Assembly (NCBI RefSeq): GCF_000959725.1
Contig: NZ_CP009322.1
Span: 1,364,001 to 1,428,000 of the forward strand
From: Burkholderia gladioli
GTDB lineage: Bacteria; Pseudomonadota; Gammaproteobacteria; Burkholderiales; Burkholderiaceae
Length of the DNA: 64,000 bases
Reading direction: 5' to 3'
Shown here: in pieces, positions 1 through 8,529 of the stretch
Position numbering within the stretch: position 1 is the first letter of the stretch
How the letters are laid out: every line of letters begins with the position of its first letter
The notes under the pieces: generated by a model
What the model was told of the DNA's origin: nothing
The model's database searches: none
What the model saw: the letters and a program-made list of their open reading frames with translations, nothing else
Translations under genes and position numbers: made by a program

Positions 1-108
1 GCCTGGTGGCCGAGCGTGTTCCCCGGTCTGGCGATCACCCTGACGGTGGTGGCCTTCACCGTGCTGGGCAAGACCCTGTCGCGGCAGCGGCAAGGCTCGT
101 CTCGATGA
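1..108 (+). CDS. C-terminal end of an ABC transporter permease (DppC/OppC type)
   Basis: The reading frame is open from base 1 and stops with TGA at 106-108. The 35 visible residues include a hydrophobic helix (PGLAITLTVVAFTVLG) and a short basic tail, as in the last transmembrane segment of BPD_transp_1 permeases. The stop overlaps the next gene's ATG in an ATGA arrangement, so the permease and the dual ATPase are translationally coupled parts of one peptide/opine-type importer. The rest of the gene lies outside the window. The family call rests mainly on the neighbour. Confidence 0.75.
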   Translation, partial: AWWPSVFPGLAITLTVVAFTVLGKTLSRQRQGSSR

Positions 109-1877
109 GTGCGGAGGAGGGCATGAAGACATCGCGTGAGGGTTTGCCGCGGGTGCTGGTCGAGGTGCGGGATCTCTCGATCGGTTTCGAGCGGGCCGCC
201 GGCGGCGCGCCGCTGGTGCGCGGCGTGGATCTGAGCATCCGCGCCGGGGAATGTGTCGCACTGGTGGGCGAATCGGGCTCGGGCAAGAGCCTGACCGCGC
301 GCAGCCTGCTCGGCCTGGCCGGCGCCGGCGCGCGCATCTCGGCGACGCGTTTCGAGATCGACGGGCGCGATGCGCTCGGCTGGCGCGAACGCGACTGGCG
401 CCGGGTCCGCGGCGCCTTCGCGGGCCTGGTGATGCAGGACGCGCTGGTCTCGCTCGATCCGCTGCGCACCATCGGCGAGGAGATCGCCGAGTCGCTGGCC
501 CTGCACGGCGGCCCACGTCGCCGCGGCGAACGCGAGGCTCGCGTGCTGGAGGCGATGCGCGCGGTCGGCATCCCCGAACCGGAGCGGCGTGCGCGCCAGC
601 ATGCGCATGAATTGTCGGGCGGCCTGCGCCAGCGCGCGCTGATCGCCTCGGCGATCGCCGCGGCACCGTCCTTGTTGATCGCCGACGAACCGACCACCGC
701 GCTCGACGCGACGGTGCAGGCCCAGGTGCTGGCGGTGCTGGCCGAACGCCTGCGCGCGGGCGCCGCGCTGCTGCTGATCAGCCATGACCTGGCGCTGGTG
801 GAGGGCATCGCGGATCGCGTCCTGGTGATGCATCGTGGTGAACTGGTCGAGCAAGGCGTGACGCGCGAGGTGCTGGCGCGCCCCGCGCATCCCTATACGC
901 GTCGCCTGCTGGCTGCGCGGCCCGACGCGGCCTCGCGCGGCTACCGGCTCGCCACCGCGCGCTTCGACGACGAGCAGGGCACGAGCGGCAAGGGTGGCGA
1001 CCAGGCCGACATGCCCGGCGCCCCACGTTCGCGCATCGTCCGCGAACGCCTGCCGGTGCGGCCTCCCGTGTCGTCGGCCCACCCGGTGCTCCAGGTCGAT
1101 GGCATCGGCAAGATCTATCCGCAGCGTGGCGGCGCACCTTTCGTCGCGCTCGACCAGCTATCGTTCTCGGTCGCGCCGGGCGAAGTGCTGGGCATCGTCG
1201 GCGAATCGGGCTCGGGCAAGAGCACCACGGCCAACCTGGTGCTCGGACTGCTCGAGCCCAGCGCCGGCGAGGTGCGTTTCCTCGGCAGCCGCTGGAACGG
1301 CGCGGGCGTGCGCGAGGCGGCGCGGCGCGCCTTGCGGCCGAAACTGCGCTACATCCCGCAGGATCCGCTGAGCGCCTTCGATCCGCGCCACACGGTGCGG
1401 CAACTGCTGGGCGACGGCCTGCATGCGGCCGAGCTGGATCCGGTGCGACGACTGGCGCGCAGCGTCGAGCTGCTCGAACGCGTCGGCCTCGATGCGGCCA
1501 TGCTCGAACGCCGCCCGCTCACCCTGTCGGGCGGCCAGCGGCAACGGATCGCGATCGCGCGCGCGGTGGCCAGCGAGCCGGCGCTGATCGTCTGCGACGA
1601 ACCCGTGTCGGCGCTCGACGTGCAGGTGCAGGCGCAGGTGCTCGACCTGCTCGCCGAGTTGCAGGCCCGGCTCGGCGTGGCGCTGATCTTCATTTCGCAC
1701 GACCTCGACGTGATCCGACATGTCAGCGATCGCGTGCTGGTGATGAAGGAGGGGCGGGTGGTGGAGGCGGGAGAATCCGGCGCCGTGTTCGACGCGCCGC
1801 GCGCGGCGTATACGCGGCAATTGCTGGCCGCCTCGCCGTCGTGGCGCCGGGAAATGGGAGAGCCGGTGGCGGCTTGA
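105..1877 (+). CDS. Dual-domain ABC transporter ATPase (DppD-DppF fusion type)
   Basis: This is a 590-aa protein with two complete nucleotide-binding domains. Each half has a Walker A (GESGSGKS, twice), a signature (LSGGLRQR in the first half, LSGGQRQR in the second) and a Walker B (LLIADEPTTALD, LIVCDEPVSALD), each followed by an H-loop SHDL. The fusion is typical of proteobacterial peptide/nickel/opine importers (YejF/GsiA type). It would sit on the inner face of the membrane and power the permeases upstream. The start at 105 is chosen for the ATGA overlap with the permease stop; ATG 123, behind GGAGG, is an equally good alternative. The substrate cannot be read from the ATPase. Confidence 0.93.
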   Translation: MSAEEGMKTSREGLPRVLVEVRDLSIGFERAAGGAPLVRGVDLSIRAGECVALVGESGSGKSLTARSLLGLAGAGARISATRFEIDGRDALGWRERDWRRVRGAFAGLVMQDALVSLDPLRTIGEEIAESLALHGGPRRRGEREARVLEAMRAVGIPEPERRARQHAHELSGGLRQRALIASAIAAAPSLLIADEPTTALDATVQAQVLAVLAERLRAGAALLLISHDLALVEGIADRVLVMHRGELVEQGVTREVLARPAHPYTRRLLAARPDAASRGYRLATARFDDEQGTSGKGGDQADMPGAPRSRIVRERLPVRPPVSSAHPVLQVDGIGKIYPQRGGAPFVALDQLSFSVAPGEVLGIVGESGSGKSTTANLVLGLLEPSAGEVRFLGSRWNGAGVREAARRALRPKLRYIPQDPLSAFDPRHTVRQLLGDGLHAAELDPVRRLARSVELLERVGLDAAMLERRPLTLSGGQRQRIAIARAVASEPALIVCDEPVSALDVQVQAQVLDLLAELQARLGVALIFISHDLDVIRHVSDRVLVMKEGRVVEAGESGAVFDAPRAAYTRQLLAASPSWRREMGEPVAA

Positions 1878-1916
1878 GGACGGGCACGCGCCTGGCCGAG
1901 GCGCCGCGCCTGCCGT

Positions 1917-2363
1917 TCAGCCTTGCGCGCCGGGCGCGTGCTCCGGCATGGCGCGTTCGAAATCGCCGGCCAGCGCCCCCAGCGTGACCTGGCCCAGCTT
2001 GGCCAGCAAGGCCGCCTCGGCCTCCGCCAGCGTCGCGCGCAGATGCGCGTTGACGGCGCGCTCCACCAGGCATTGCGGGTGATCCTCGGACACCAGCTCC
2101 GAGAACAGCGGCGGCTCGCCCACCGCGCGATAGACGTCGAGCAGGGTGATCGCATCGAGCGAGACCGCCAGCGTCCAGCCGCCGCCATGTCCCTTTTCCG
2201 ATTGCACGTAACCCGCATCGCGCAGGCCGCCGAGCAGGCGCCGCACCACCACCGCATTGGTGCAGAGCATCGCGGCGATCGCCTCGGAGGTCAGCGGTCC
2301 CTCGGCGCGGTTCATGTGGATCAGCGCGTGCAGCATCCGTGACAGGCGGCTATCGGTTCTCAT
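1917..2363 (-). CDS. Rrf2 family transcriptional regulator
   Basis: 148 aa with an N-terminal winged helix typical of Rrf2 (SRLSRMLHALIHM, then LGGLRDAGYVQSEKGHGGGW, the family's wing). Only two cysteines are visible (AMLCTN and HPQCLV), not the three-Cys cluster of the [2Fe-2S] regulators IscR and NsrR. A thiol or small-molecule sensor is therefore more likely. The start at 2363 has GGAGA upstream. It is divergent from a CxxC flavoprotein with a 118-bp gap that holds an 8-bp inverted repeat, so it probably represses that gene and itself (inference). Confidence 0.88.
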   Translation of the reverse strand: MRTDSRLSRMLHALIHMNRAEGPLTSEAIAAMLCTNAVVVRRLLGGLRDAGYVQSEKGHGGGWTLAVSLDAITLLDVYRAVGEPPLFSELVSEDHPQCLVERAVNAHLRATLAEAEAALLAKLGQVTLGALAGDFERAMPEHAPGAQG

Positions 2364-2393
2364 GGTTCTCCGGGTTTGATCACGTAACATGGC

Positions 2394-2432
2394 GAGTTGC
2401 AAGATGGATGGTACACGCCTATCATGCAACTC
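2394..2432. promoter_or_regulatory. Candidate operator in the Rrf2/flavoprotein divergent promoter
   Basis: A perfect 8-bp inverted repeat, GAGTTGCA (2394-2401) and TGCAACTC (2425-2432), is separated by 23 bp. It lies midway between the divergent starts at 2363 and 2482. This is a plausible binding region for the adjacent Rrf2 protein. The long spacer makes it weaker evidence than a compact dyad. Confidence 0.4.
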
Positions 2433-2481
2433 TTGATGTTCCATGAGATGGCCGTCGATGTCGGCGGCAACGGGAGGCCCC

Positions 2482-3402
2482 ATGCAGTCACACCATGAAG
2501 TCGTCGTGATCGGCGGCAGTTTCGCGGGCCTGTCGGCCGCGATGCAATTGGCGCGTGCGCGCCGTCGCGTGCTCGTGATCGACGGCCGGCGGCCGCGCAA
2601 CCGCTTCGCCGCGCATTCGCACGGCTTTTTCGGGCAGGATCGGCGCGCGCCGGCCGACATCATCGGCGACGCCACCGCCCAACTGGCCGAGTACCCGAGC
2701 GTCGAGATCCGGCTCGGCGAGGCGCATCGGGCGAAGCTTGACGAGGGCGGCGAGGGCGGCTTCGTGGTCACGCTCGAGGACGGCGCCACGGTCACGGCCG
2801 AGCGCCTGATCCTCGCCACCGGCGTGCGCGACGAGCTGCCGGAGGTGGCGGGGCTGGCCGAGCGCTGGGGCGTGAGCGTGCTGCATTGTCCGTATTGCCA
2901 TGGCTACGAGATCGGCGAGGGGCAGCTCGGCGTGCTGGCCACGCACCCGATGTCCTTCCACCAGGCGATGCTGGTGTCCGACTGGGGCCCGACCACCTGG
3001 TTCACGCAGGGCGCCATCGAGCCCGCCGCCGAGGAGATCGCCCAGCTCGAGGCGCGCGGCGTGCGGATCGAGACGAGCCCGGTGGCCGAGCTGCTCGGCG
3101 CGGCCCCCGCGCTCGACGGGTTGCGCCTGGCCGACGGGCGCGAATTCTCGCTCAAGGCCCTGTTCGTCGGCACCCGCACGCAGATGGCCAGCGACCTGGC
3201 CAGGCAGCTCGGCTGCGAGATCGAGACCACGCCGTTCGGCGAGATCGTGCGCGTCGACGCAATGAAGCAGACCAGCGTGCCCGGCGTGTTCGCGGCGGGG
3301 GATGCCTCGAACATGATGACCAACGCTACCTTCGCCTCGGCCTCGGGCGTGATGGCCGGGGTGGCCGCGCATCGCTCGCTGGTTTTTCCGGAAGGACAGT
3401 GA
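2482..3402 (+). CDS. Thioredoxin-reductase-like FAD disulfide oxidoreductase
   Basis: 306 aa. The FAD-binding start is VVVIGGSFAGLSAA (residues 7-20), the redox-active CPYC is at residues 136-139 within HCPYCHGYE, and the C-terminal FAD contact is VFAAGDASNMM. The overall plan is that of TrxB or the gliotoxin-oxidase-like flavoproteins. At the NADPH-binding position, where TrxB has GxGxxA, this protein reads GVLATHPMSFHQA, so NADPH use is doubtful. A thiol oxidase role is possible (inference). Start 2482 has GGGAGG upstream; ATG 2443 is an in-frame alternative without a clear SD. It is divergent from the Rrf2 gene, its likely regulator. Confidence 0.88.
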   Translation: MQSHHEVVVIGGSFAGLSAAMQLARARRRVLVIDGRRPRNRFAAHSHGFFGQDRRAPADIIGDATAQLAEYPSVEIRLGEAHRAKLDEGGEGGFVVTLEDGATVTAERLILATGVRDELPEVAGLAERWGVSVLHCPYCHGYEIGEGQLGVLATHPMSFHQAMLVSDWGPTTWFTQGAIEPAAEEIAQLEARGVRIETSPVAELLGAAPALDGLRLADGREFSLKALFVGTRTQMASDLARQLGCEIETTPFGEIVRVDAMKQTSVPGVFAAGDASNMMTNATFASASGVMAGVAAHRSLVFPEGQ

Positions 3403-3614
3403 GGGCAGGGTGGCGATTCGGCAAATTCGACCGGCTTCGCCGCCTGCCCGCGTCGCGATCGCGTCGGATTCGATGCCAGGGGCGGCCAGGATCGCGGTTG
3501 CCGCGTCCCTGGCCTCGTTATGACCGCCACTCATATTCGTATCCGATTTGCTTCGTTGTTTTGTGGCGCGCGCGGTCGTAGATTCTGGTTTTTGTTAGCC
3601 AGGAATCGTCGAAC

Positions 3615-4529
3615 GTGTCCGTTTCCGCCGCTGTTGCTTCCCCCATATCCGCCCCGGCCGCGCACGCGGTCGCGCCCCAGCATTTCGAGATCCTGCCGTT
3701 CGACGGCGCGCTCGGCGCCGAGATCGTCGGCCTCGACCTGTCACGGCCGATCGGCGAGGACGATTTCGCCCGCATCCACCGCGCCCACCTCGACCATCAC
3801 GTGGTGGTGTTTCGCGACCAGCGCATCACGCCCGACGAGCACGTCGCCTTCAGCGCGCGCTTCGGCCCGCTGCAGCGGCATGTGCTGGCGCAGTTCGCGC
3901 TGCCCGGCCATCCCGAGGTGCTGATCGTCTCGAACATCCTCGAGAACGGCCAGCCGATCGGGCTCGGCGACGCCGGCCATTTCTGGCATTCCGACCTGTC
4001 CTACAAGGAAAAGCCGAGCCTGGGCTCGCTGCTGCACGCGCAGGAGCTGCCCGTCGAGGGCGGCGACACGCTGTTCGCCAACATGCACCTGGCCTGGGAC
4101 GCGCTGCCCGAGGCGCTCAAGCGCGAGGTGGAAGGGCGCCGCGCCGAACATACCTACCTGGCGCGTTATGCCGAGCTGCAGGCGCGCAGCCCGTGGCGCC
4201 CGAACCTGACGCCCGAGCAAATCGCCCAGGTGAGGGCCGTCGATCATCCGATCGTGCGCACCCATCCCGAGACGGGGCGCCGCGCGCTGTTCGTCAGCGA
4301 GCACTTCACCACGCGCATCGTCGGCCTGCCCGAGGACGAGAGCCGCGCGCTGCTCGACGAGCTGTTCGCGCACAGCGTGCGCGACGAGTTCGTGTACCGC
4401 CATCAATGGCGCGAGCACGACCTGGTGTTCTGGGACAACCGCTCGCTGATGCACCTGGCGGCCGGCACGCCCGATCACCTGCGCCGCAAGCTCTATCGCA
4501 CCACGATCGAGGGCGACGCGCCGCGCTGA
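3615..4529 (+). CDS. TauD/TfdA family Fe(II)/2-oxoglutarate dioxygenase
   Basis: 304 aa, normal for the family. Iron ligands are visible as H125-x-D127 (FWHSDLSY) and the distal H280 (RSLMHLA), with the 2-oxoglutarate-binding Arg near YRTT at 294-297. The family oxidises taurine, alkyl sulfates, 2,4-D and similar small acids. It is followed by an SsuA-like binding protein, ATPase and permease, so its substrate is probably the compound that system imports, such as a sulfonate or sulfate ester (inference). The start is GTG at 3615, with AGGA 10 bases upstream. The 212 bp before it shows no other gene. Confidence 0.9.
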   Translation: MSVSAAVASPISAPAAHAVAPQHFEILPFDGALGAEIVGLDLSRPIGEDDFARIHRAHLDHHVVVFRDQRITPDEHVAFSARFGPLQRHVLAQFALPGHPEVLIVSNILENGQPIGLGDAGHFWHSDLSYKEKPSLGSLLHAQELPVEGGDTLFANMHLAWDALPEALKREVEGRRAEHTYLARYAELQARSPWRPNLTPEQIAQVRAVDHPIVRTHPETGRRALFVSEHFTTRIVGLPEDESRALLDELFAHSVRDEFVYRHQWREHDLVFWDNRSLMHLAAGTPDHLRRKLYRTTIEGDAPR

Positions 4530-4647
4530 GGCCGGTCTCGGCGCCGTGCCGCGCCTGCTTGCACCGATCCATCGCGGCGTGGTTCGCGTCGCGATGGGGG
4601 TTCGTGCACCCGCTTTCCGCTTTCATTTCCCCGCCAAGAGGTTCCCG

Positions 4648-5703
4648 ATGCCGTCTCCGTTCCGCGCCGCGTTCGCGCGCTCCCGTTTCTCCGCGCGCCG
4701 CGCCGGCGCCTCGCTGCTGGCCGCGACGCTGGCCGTCGCCGGCTTCGGCGCCGCCGCGCCGGCCCATGCCGAGGGCAAGATCCGCATCGCCGAGCAGTTC
4801 GGCATCGTCTACCTGATGCTGAACGTGGCGCGCGACCAGCACCTGATCGAGCAGGAAGGCAAGAAGGCGGGGCTCGACATCCAGGTCGACTGGGTCAAGC
4901 TGTCGGGCGGCGCGGCCGTCAACGATGCGCTGCTGTCGGGCGCGGTGGACATCGCCGGGGCCGGCGTGGGGCCGCTGCTGACCGTCTGGGATCGCACCCA
5001 CGGCCGGCAGAACGTGAAGGGCGTGGCCTCGCTCGGCAACCTGCCGTACTACCTCGTCAGCAACAACCCGGGCGTGAAGACCATCGCCGATTTCACCGAC
5101 AAGGACCGCATCGCGGTGCCGGCCGTGGGCGTCTCGGTGCAGTCGCGCGTGCTGCAGTACGCGGCCGCCAAGCAGTGGGGCGACAAGTCCTACGACCGTC
5201 TCGACAAGCTCACCCAGGCGATCCCGCATCCCGACGCGGCGGCCGCCATCATCGCCAACAGCAGCGTGATCACCGGCCATTTCGGCAACCCGCCGTTCCA
5301 GCAGCAGGAACTGGCCGGCAACCCGAAGGCGCACATCGTGCTCAATTCCTACGACGTGCTGGGCGGCCCGAGCTCGGCCACCGTGCTGTACGCCACCGAG
5401 AAGTTCCGCGACGCCAACCCGAAGACCTATCGCGCCTTCGTGGCCGCGCTGAACGACGCGGCCAGGCTGATCGCCGCCGATCCCGAGCGCGCGGCCGACA
5501 TCTATATCCGCGTCAACCAGTCGAAGATCGATCGCGCGCTGCTGCTGAAGATCCTGCGCGACCCGCAGGTGCAGTTCAAGACCGCGCCGCAAAACACGCT
5601 GGGGCTCGCCCAGTTCATGCATCGCGTCGGCGCGATCCGCAACGAGCCGAAGACGGTGCACGACTACTTCTTCGACGATCCCGCCACGCAGGGCGGCAGC
5701 TGA
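4648..5703 (+). CDS. ABC transporter substrate-binding protein (SsuA/TauA/NMT1 family)
   Basis: 351 aa periplasmic protein. It has a long basic n-region, a hydrophobic stretch (LLAATLAVAGFGAAAP) and a signal-peptidase site after AHA near residue 41. The mature part has the NMT1/SsuA fold pattern, with a GIVYLMLNVARDQ beginning and the AAIIANSSVITGHFGNPPF region lining the pocket. Start 4648 was chosen for AAGAGG upstream and because it begins the signal peptide; ATG 4546 would add 34 unlikely residues. It works with the ATPase and permease that follow. The substrate is unproven: aliphatic sulfonate-like by family and by the TauD neighbour. Confidence 0.9.
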   Translation: MPSPFRAAFARSRFSARRAGASLLAATLAVAGFGAAAPAHAEGKIRIAEQFGIVYLMLNVARDQHLIEQEGKKAGLDIQVDWVKLSGGAAVNDALLSGAVDIAGAGVGPLLTVWDRTHGRQNVKGVASLGNLPYYLVSNNPGVKTIADFTDKDRIAVPAVGVSVQSRVLQYAAAKQWGDKSYDRLDKLTQAIPHPDAAAAIIANSSVITGHFGNPPFQQQELAGNPKAHIVLNSYDVLGGPSSATVLYATEKFRDANPKTYRAFVAALNDAARLIAADPERAADIYIRVNQSKIDRALLLKILRDPQVQFKTAPQNTLGLAQFMHRVGAIRNEPKTVHDYFFDDPATQGGS

Positions 5704-5829
5704 TCCGGGCGAACCGGCCGGCGTCGCGCTTATCCGCCGCCGGCATTTGCATAGCCGCAATGATTGGTTGGGATCGCCGGGCGCCGCCGGTATGTTGATG
5801 TTTTATCCGTTGCACCGTCGAGGTCGAGC

Positions 5830-6753
5830 ATGAGTCTGTCGAACGCCTGGTCCGCGCCGCATGTCGCGCGCGCCGGAAATGACGCCCAAGCCGCGCCGCG
5901 CGCCGCCCGGCGCGGTGAGGCCGGCGCCGCTGCCGAGCCGTGGGCCGGCGAGGCGCCGCTGTTGTCGGTCGATCGCGTCACGCTCGAATATCGCAGCGGC
6001 CAGCGCATCGTGCGCGCCACCCAGCGCGTGAGCTTCGAGGTCGATCACGGCGATCGCTTCGTGCTGCTCGGGCCCTCCGGCTGCGGGAAGTCGACCTTGC
6101 TGAAGGCGGTGGCCGGCTTCGTCGAGCCGGCCTCGGGCGGCATCTCGCTCGACGGCCGGCGCATCGACGGCCCGGGCGCCGATCGGGTCGCGGTGTTCCA
6201 GGAATTCGACCAGCTTCCGCCCTGGAAGACCGTGCTCGAGAACATCGCGTTCCCGCTGCGCGTGGCGCGCAAGCTGTCGCGCGCCGAGGCGCGCGAACGC
6301 GCCGGCCACTATCTCGACAAGGTCGGCCTGTCCTCGTTCGCGAACGCCTATCCGCACACGCTGTCGGGCGGCATGAAGCAGCGCGTGGCGATCGCCCGCG
6401 CGCTGGCGATGCAGCCGCGCGTGCTGCTGATGGACGAACCCTTCGCCGCGCTCGACGCGCTCACGCGCCGCAAGATGCAGGAGGAACTGCTGCGGCTGTG
6501 GGACGAGGCGCGCTTCACGCTGCTGTTCGTCACGCATTCGATCGAGGAGGCGCTGGTGATCGGCAACCGCATCCTGCTGCTGTCGCCGCATCCGGGCCGC
6601 GTGCGCGCCGAGCTGAACAGCGAGCGTTTCGCGCTCGACAGCATCGGCAGCGACGATTTCCAGCAGAGCGTGGCGCGCATCCATCACCTGCTGTTCGACG
6701 CGCCCGACGCGACGGCCGAGGACGCGGCACCGGCCCAGGAGCAACCTGCATGA
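5830..6753 (+). CDS. ABC transporter ATPase (SsuB/TauB type)
   Basis: 307 aa. It has Walker A GPSGCGKST, Q-loop FQEFDQLPPW, signature LSGGMKQR, Walker B VLLMDEPFAALD and H-loop THSIEEA, which is the nitrate/sulfonate/bicarbonate importer subfamily. About 40 N-terminal residues before the domain are low-complexity Ala/Arg. Start 5830 has GAGG upstream; an earlier ATG at 5764 lacks support. Its stop overlaps the permease start (ATGA at 6750-6753), so the two are coupled. Confidence 0.93.
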   Translation: MSLSNAWSAPHVARAGNDAQAAPRAARRGEAGAAAEPWAGEAPLLSVDRVTLEYRSGQRIVRATQRVSFEVDHGDRFVLLGPSGCGKSTLLKAVAGFVEPASGGISLDGRRIDGPGADRVAVFQEFDQLPPWKTVLENIAFPLRVARKLSRAEARERAGHYLDKVGLSSFANAYPHTLSGGMKQRVAIARALAMQPRVLLMDEPFAALDALTRRKMQEELLRLWDEARFTLLFVTHSIEEALVIGNRILLLSPHPGRVRAELNSERFALDSIGSDDFQQSVARIHHLLFDAPDATAEDAAPAQEQPA

Positions 6754-7631
6754 GCACGCCATTCCCGCATTCCGGCGCCGGCGCGCCGGCCCGCCCCGAA
6801 TACGAGCTGCCGCTGGAGCCGGCCGATGCCGGCACCGACAGCGTGCGCGCCTCGCTGGCCTCGCGCGTGCTCGGCTCGAGCGCGCTGCGCCGCGTGTTGA
6901 TCGGCGCGGTGCTGATCGCGGCCTGGGAGATCGTCGCGCGCGTGGTCGACAACGACCTGCTGGTGCCGACCTTCGTCGCCACGCTGCGCGCCTTCGTGGA
7001 GGGCATCGCCTCGGGCGAACTGCTGGTGAAGACCGGCATCTCGCTGTCGGTGCTGCTGCGCGGCTACGCGATCGGCGCGGTGCTGGCCTTCGCGCTGACC
7101 TCGGTGGCGGTGTCCACCCGCATCGGCCGCGACCTGCTGTCGATGCTGACCGCCATGTTCAATCCGCTGCCCTCGATCGCCTTGCTGCCGATCGCGCTGC
7201 TCTGGTTCGGGCTGGGCACCGGCAGCCTGCTGTTCGTGCTGGTCCATTCGGTGCTCTGGCCGCTGGCGCTGAGCATGTACACCGGCTTCCTCGGCGTGCC
7301 GGCCACGCTGCGCATGGCGGGCCGCAACTACGGCCTGCGCGGGCTGCGCTTCGTCTGGCTGATCCTGGTGCCGGCCGCGCTGCCCTCGATCCTGTCGGGG
7401 CTGCGGGTGGGCTGGGCCTTCGCGTGGCGCACGCTGATCGCGGCCGAGCTGGTGTTCGGCGCGAGCGCGGGACAGGGCGGCCTGGGCTGGTACATCTTCC
7501 AGAACCGCAACGAGCTGTACACCGATCGCGTCTTCGCCGGCCTCGCGGCGGTGATCGTGATCGGCCTGCTGGTCGAGCATCTGGTGTTCGATACGCTCGA
7601 ACGCCTGTCGATCCGGCGCTGGCACGCGTGA
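6750..7631 (+). CDS. ABC transporter permease (SsuC/TauC type)
   Basis: 293 aa integral membrane protein of the BPD_transp_1 family. About six hydrophobic segments follow a roughly 40-residue polar N-terminus, and the EAA-like loop lies around RMAGRNYGLRGLRFVWLILVP. Within the operon it forms the channel for the binding protein at 4648 and the ATPase at 5830. The start overlaps the ATPase stop. The gene is followed by the FMN riboswitch of the next unit with about 100 bp between. Confidence 0.93.
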   Translation: MSTPFPHSGAGAPARPEYELPLEPADAGTDSVRASLASRVLGSSALRRVLIGAVLIAAWEIVARVVDNDLLVPTFVATLRAFVEGIASGELLVKTGISLSVLLRGYAIGAVLAFALTSVAVSTRIGRDLLSMLTAMFNPLPSIALLPIALLWFGLGTGSLLFVLVHSVLWPLALSMYTGFLGVPATLRMAGRNYGLRGLRFVWLILVPAALPSILSGLRVGWAFAWRTLIAAELVFGASAGQGGLGWYIFQNRNELYTDRVFAGLAAVIVIGLLVEHLVFDTLERLSIRRWHA

Positions 7632-7730
7632 GGGCGAAACCGACCGCCGGCGGGTCGCGGCGGCCGTGCACGCGTTTTCGGCGATTGTGATAAATTTTCG
7701 CCGCGGCGCACTTCGGTGCGTCGCAACGTT

Positions 7731-7876
7731 CTCAGGGCGGGGCGAAATTCCCCACCGGCGGTAATCGTGCCTCGTGCACGTAGCCCGCGAACAGCTCGCG
7801 CCAGGCTCACCTGCGCGATGCCTGCCGACCCGGTGCGATCCCGGGGCCGACGGTCATAGTCCGGATGAGAGAGAGC
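7731..7876 (+). promoter_or_regulatory. FMN riboswitch (RFN element)
   Basis: The conserved blocks appear in order: AGGGCGGGGCGAAATTCCCC then ACCGGCGGTAAT, AGCCCGCGA, a variable arm, GATCCCGGGGCCGACGGT and ATAGTCCGGATGAGAGAGA. This is the complete RFN consensus. A hairpin (CCGCACGC / GCGTGCGG, 7887-7907) and a small dyad around the ribosome-binding site (ACAGG-A-CCTGT) follow. Control is therefore probably at translation initiation, since there is no T-run terminator. It sits directly upstream of ribH and should repress it when FMN is high. Confidence 0.95.
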
Positions 7877-7950
7877 GGGGTTTTTGCCGCACGCGCAAGG
7901 CGTGCGGTGTGGCCCTGTGCGCCCATTCAACCCGAACACAGGACCTGTCG

Positions 7951-8463
7951 ATGACTCAGCCGTATTCCGTTTCCCAAACTTCCCCCCGCCGTATCGCCTT
8001 CATCCAGTCCTGCTGGCACAAGGACATCGTCGACCAGTGCAAGACCTCGTTCGTCGCCTCGCTGGCGGCCGCGGGCATCGACGAGTCGGAGATCGACTTC
8101 TTCGAGGTGGCCGGCGCCTTCGAGATCCCGCTGCACGCCAAGCTGTTGGCGAAAACCGGCAAGTACGCGGCCATCGCCTGCGCCGGTCTGGTGGTGGACG
8201 GCGGCATCTACCGCCACGAGTTCGTCGCCCAGGCGGTGATCTCGGGCCTGATGCAGGTCGGCCTCGAGACCGAGACGGTGGTGCTCAGCGCGGTGCTGAC
8301 GCCGCATCATTTCCATCACGGCTCGCACGAGCACACCAGCTTCTTCCACGAGCACTTCGTGGTGAAGGGCAAGGAACTGGCGCACGCCTGCGCCGATACG
8401 GTGGCCAAGGTCGCCGCGCTGCGCGGCGCGGCCGAGGCCACGGCCATCAAGCAGGCGGCGTAA
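7951..8463 (+). CDS. ribH: 6,7-dimethyl-8-ribityllumazine synthase (RibH2 type)
   Basis: 170 aa. It condenses 5-amino-6-ribitylaminouracil with 3,4-dihydroxy-2-butanone 4-phosphate, the penultimate riboflavin step. The motifs GAFEIPLHAK, the VVDGGIYRHEFVAQAVI region and LTPHHFHH are those of type II lumazine synthases such as Brucella RibH2, rather than the main housekeeping type (which reads GDT.HFE). It stands alone behind an FMN riboswitch, with no ribBA or ribE near, so it is probably a second, flavin-repressed copy. The start has AGGA upstream. Transcription runs towards a convergent permease. Confidence 0.95.
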   Translation: MTQPYSVSQTSPRRIAFIQSCWHKDIVDQCKTSFVASLAAAGIDESEIDFFEVAGAFEIPLHAKLLAKTGKYAAIACAGLVVDGGIYRHEFVAQAVISGLMQVGLETETVVLSAVLTPHHFHHGSHEHTSFFHEHFVVKGKELAHACADTVAKVAALRGAAEATAIKQAA

Positions 8464-8488
8464 GCCGGCAATCGGCCCGGCAGCAATG

Positions 8489-8509
8489 AAAAAGCGGCCT
8501 TTCGGCCGC
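8489..8509 (-). terminator. Rho-independent terminator for the amino-acid permease
   Basis: On the minus strand the stem GCGGCC-GAAA-GGCCGC is followed by five Ts. It lies 20 bp after the permease stop. The plus strand lacks a T-run, so it mainly serves the minus-strand gene. Confidence 0.8.
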
Positions 8510-8529
8510 CCGTGGTTCGCGAGCGCCGC

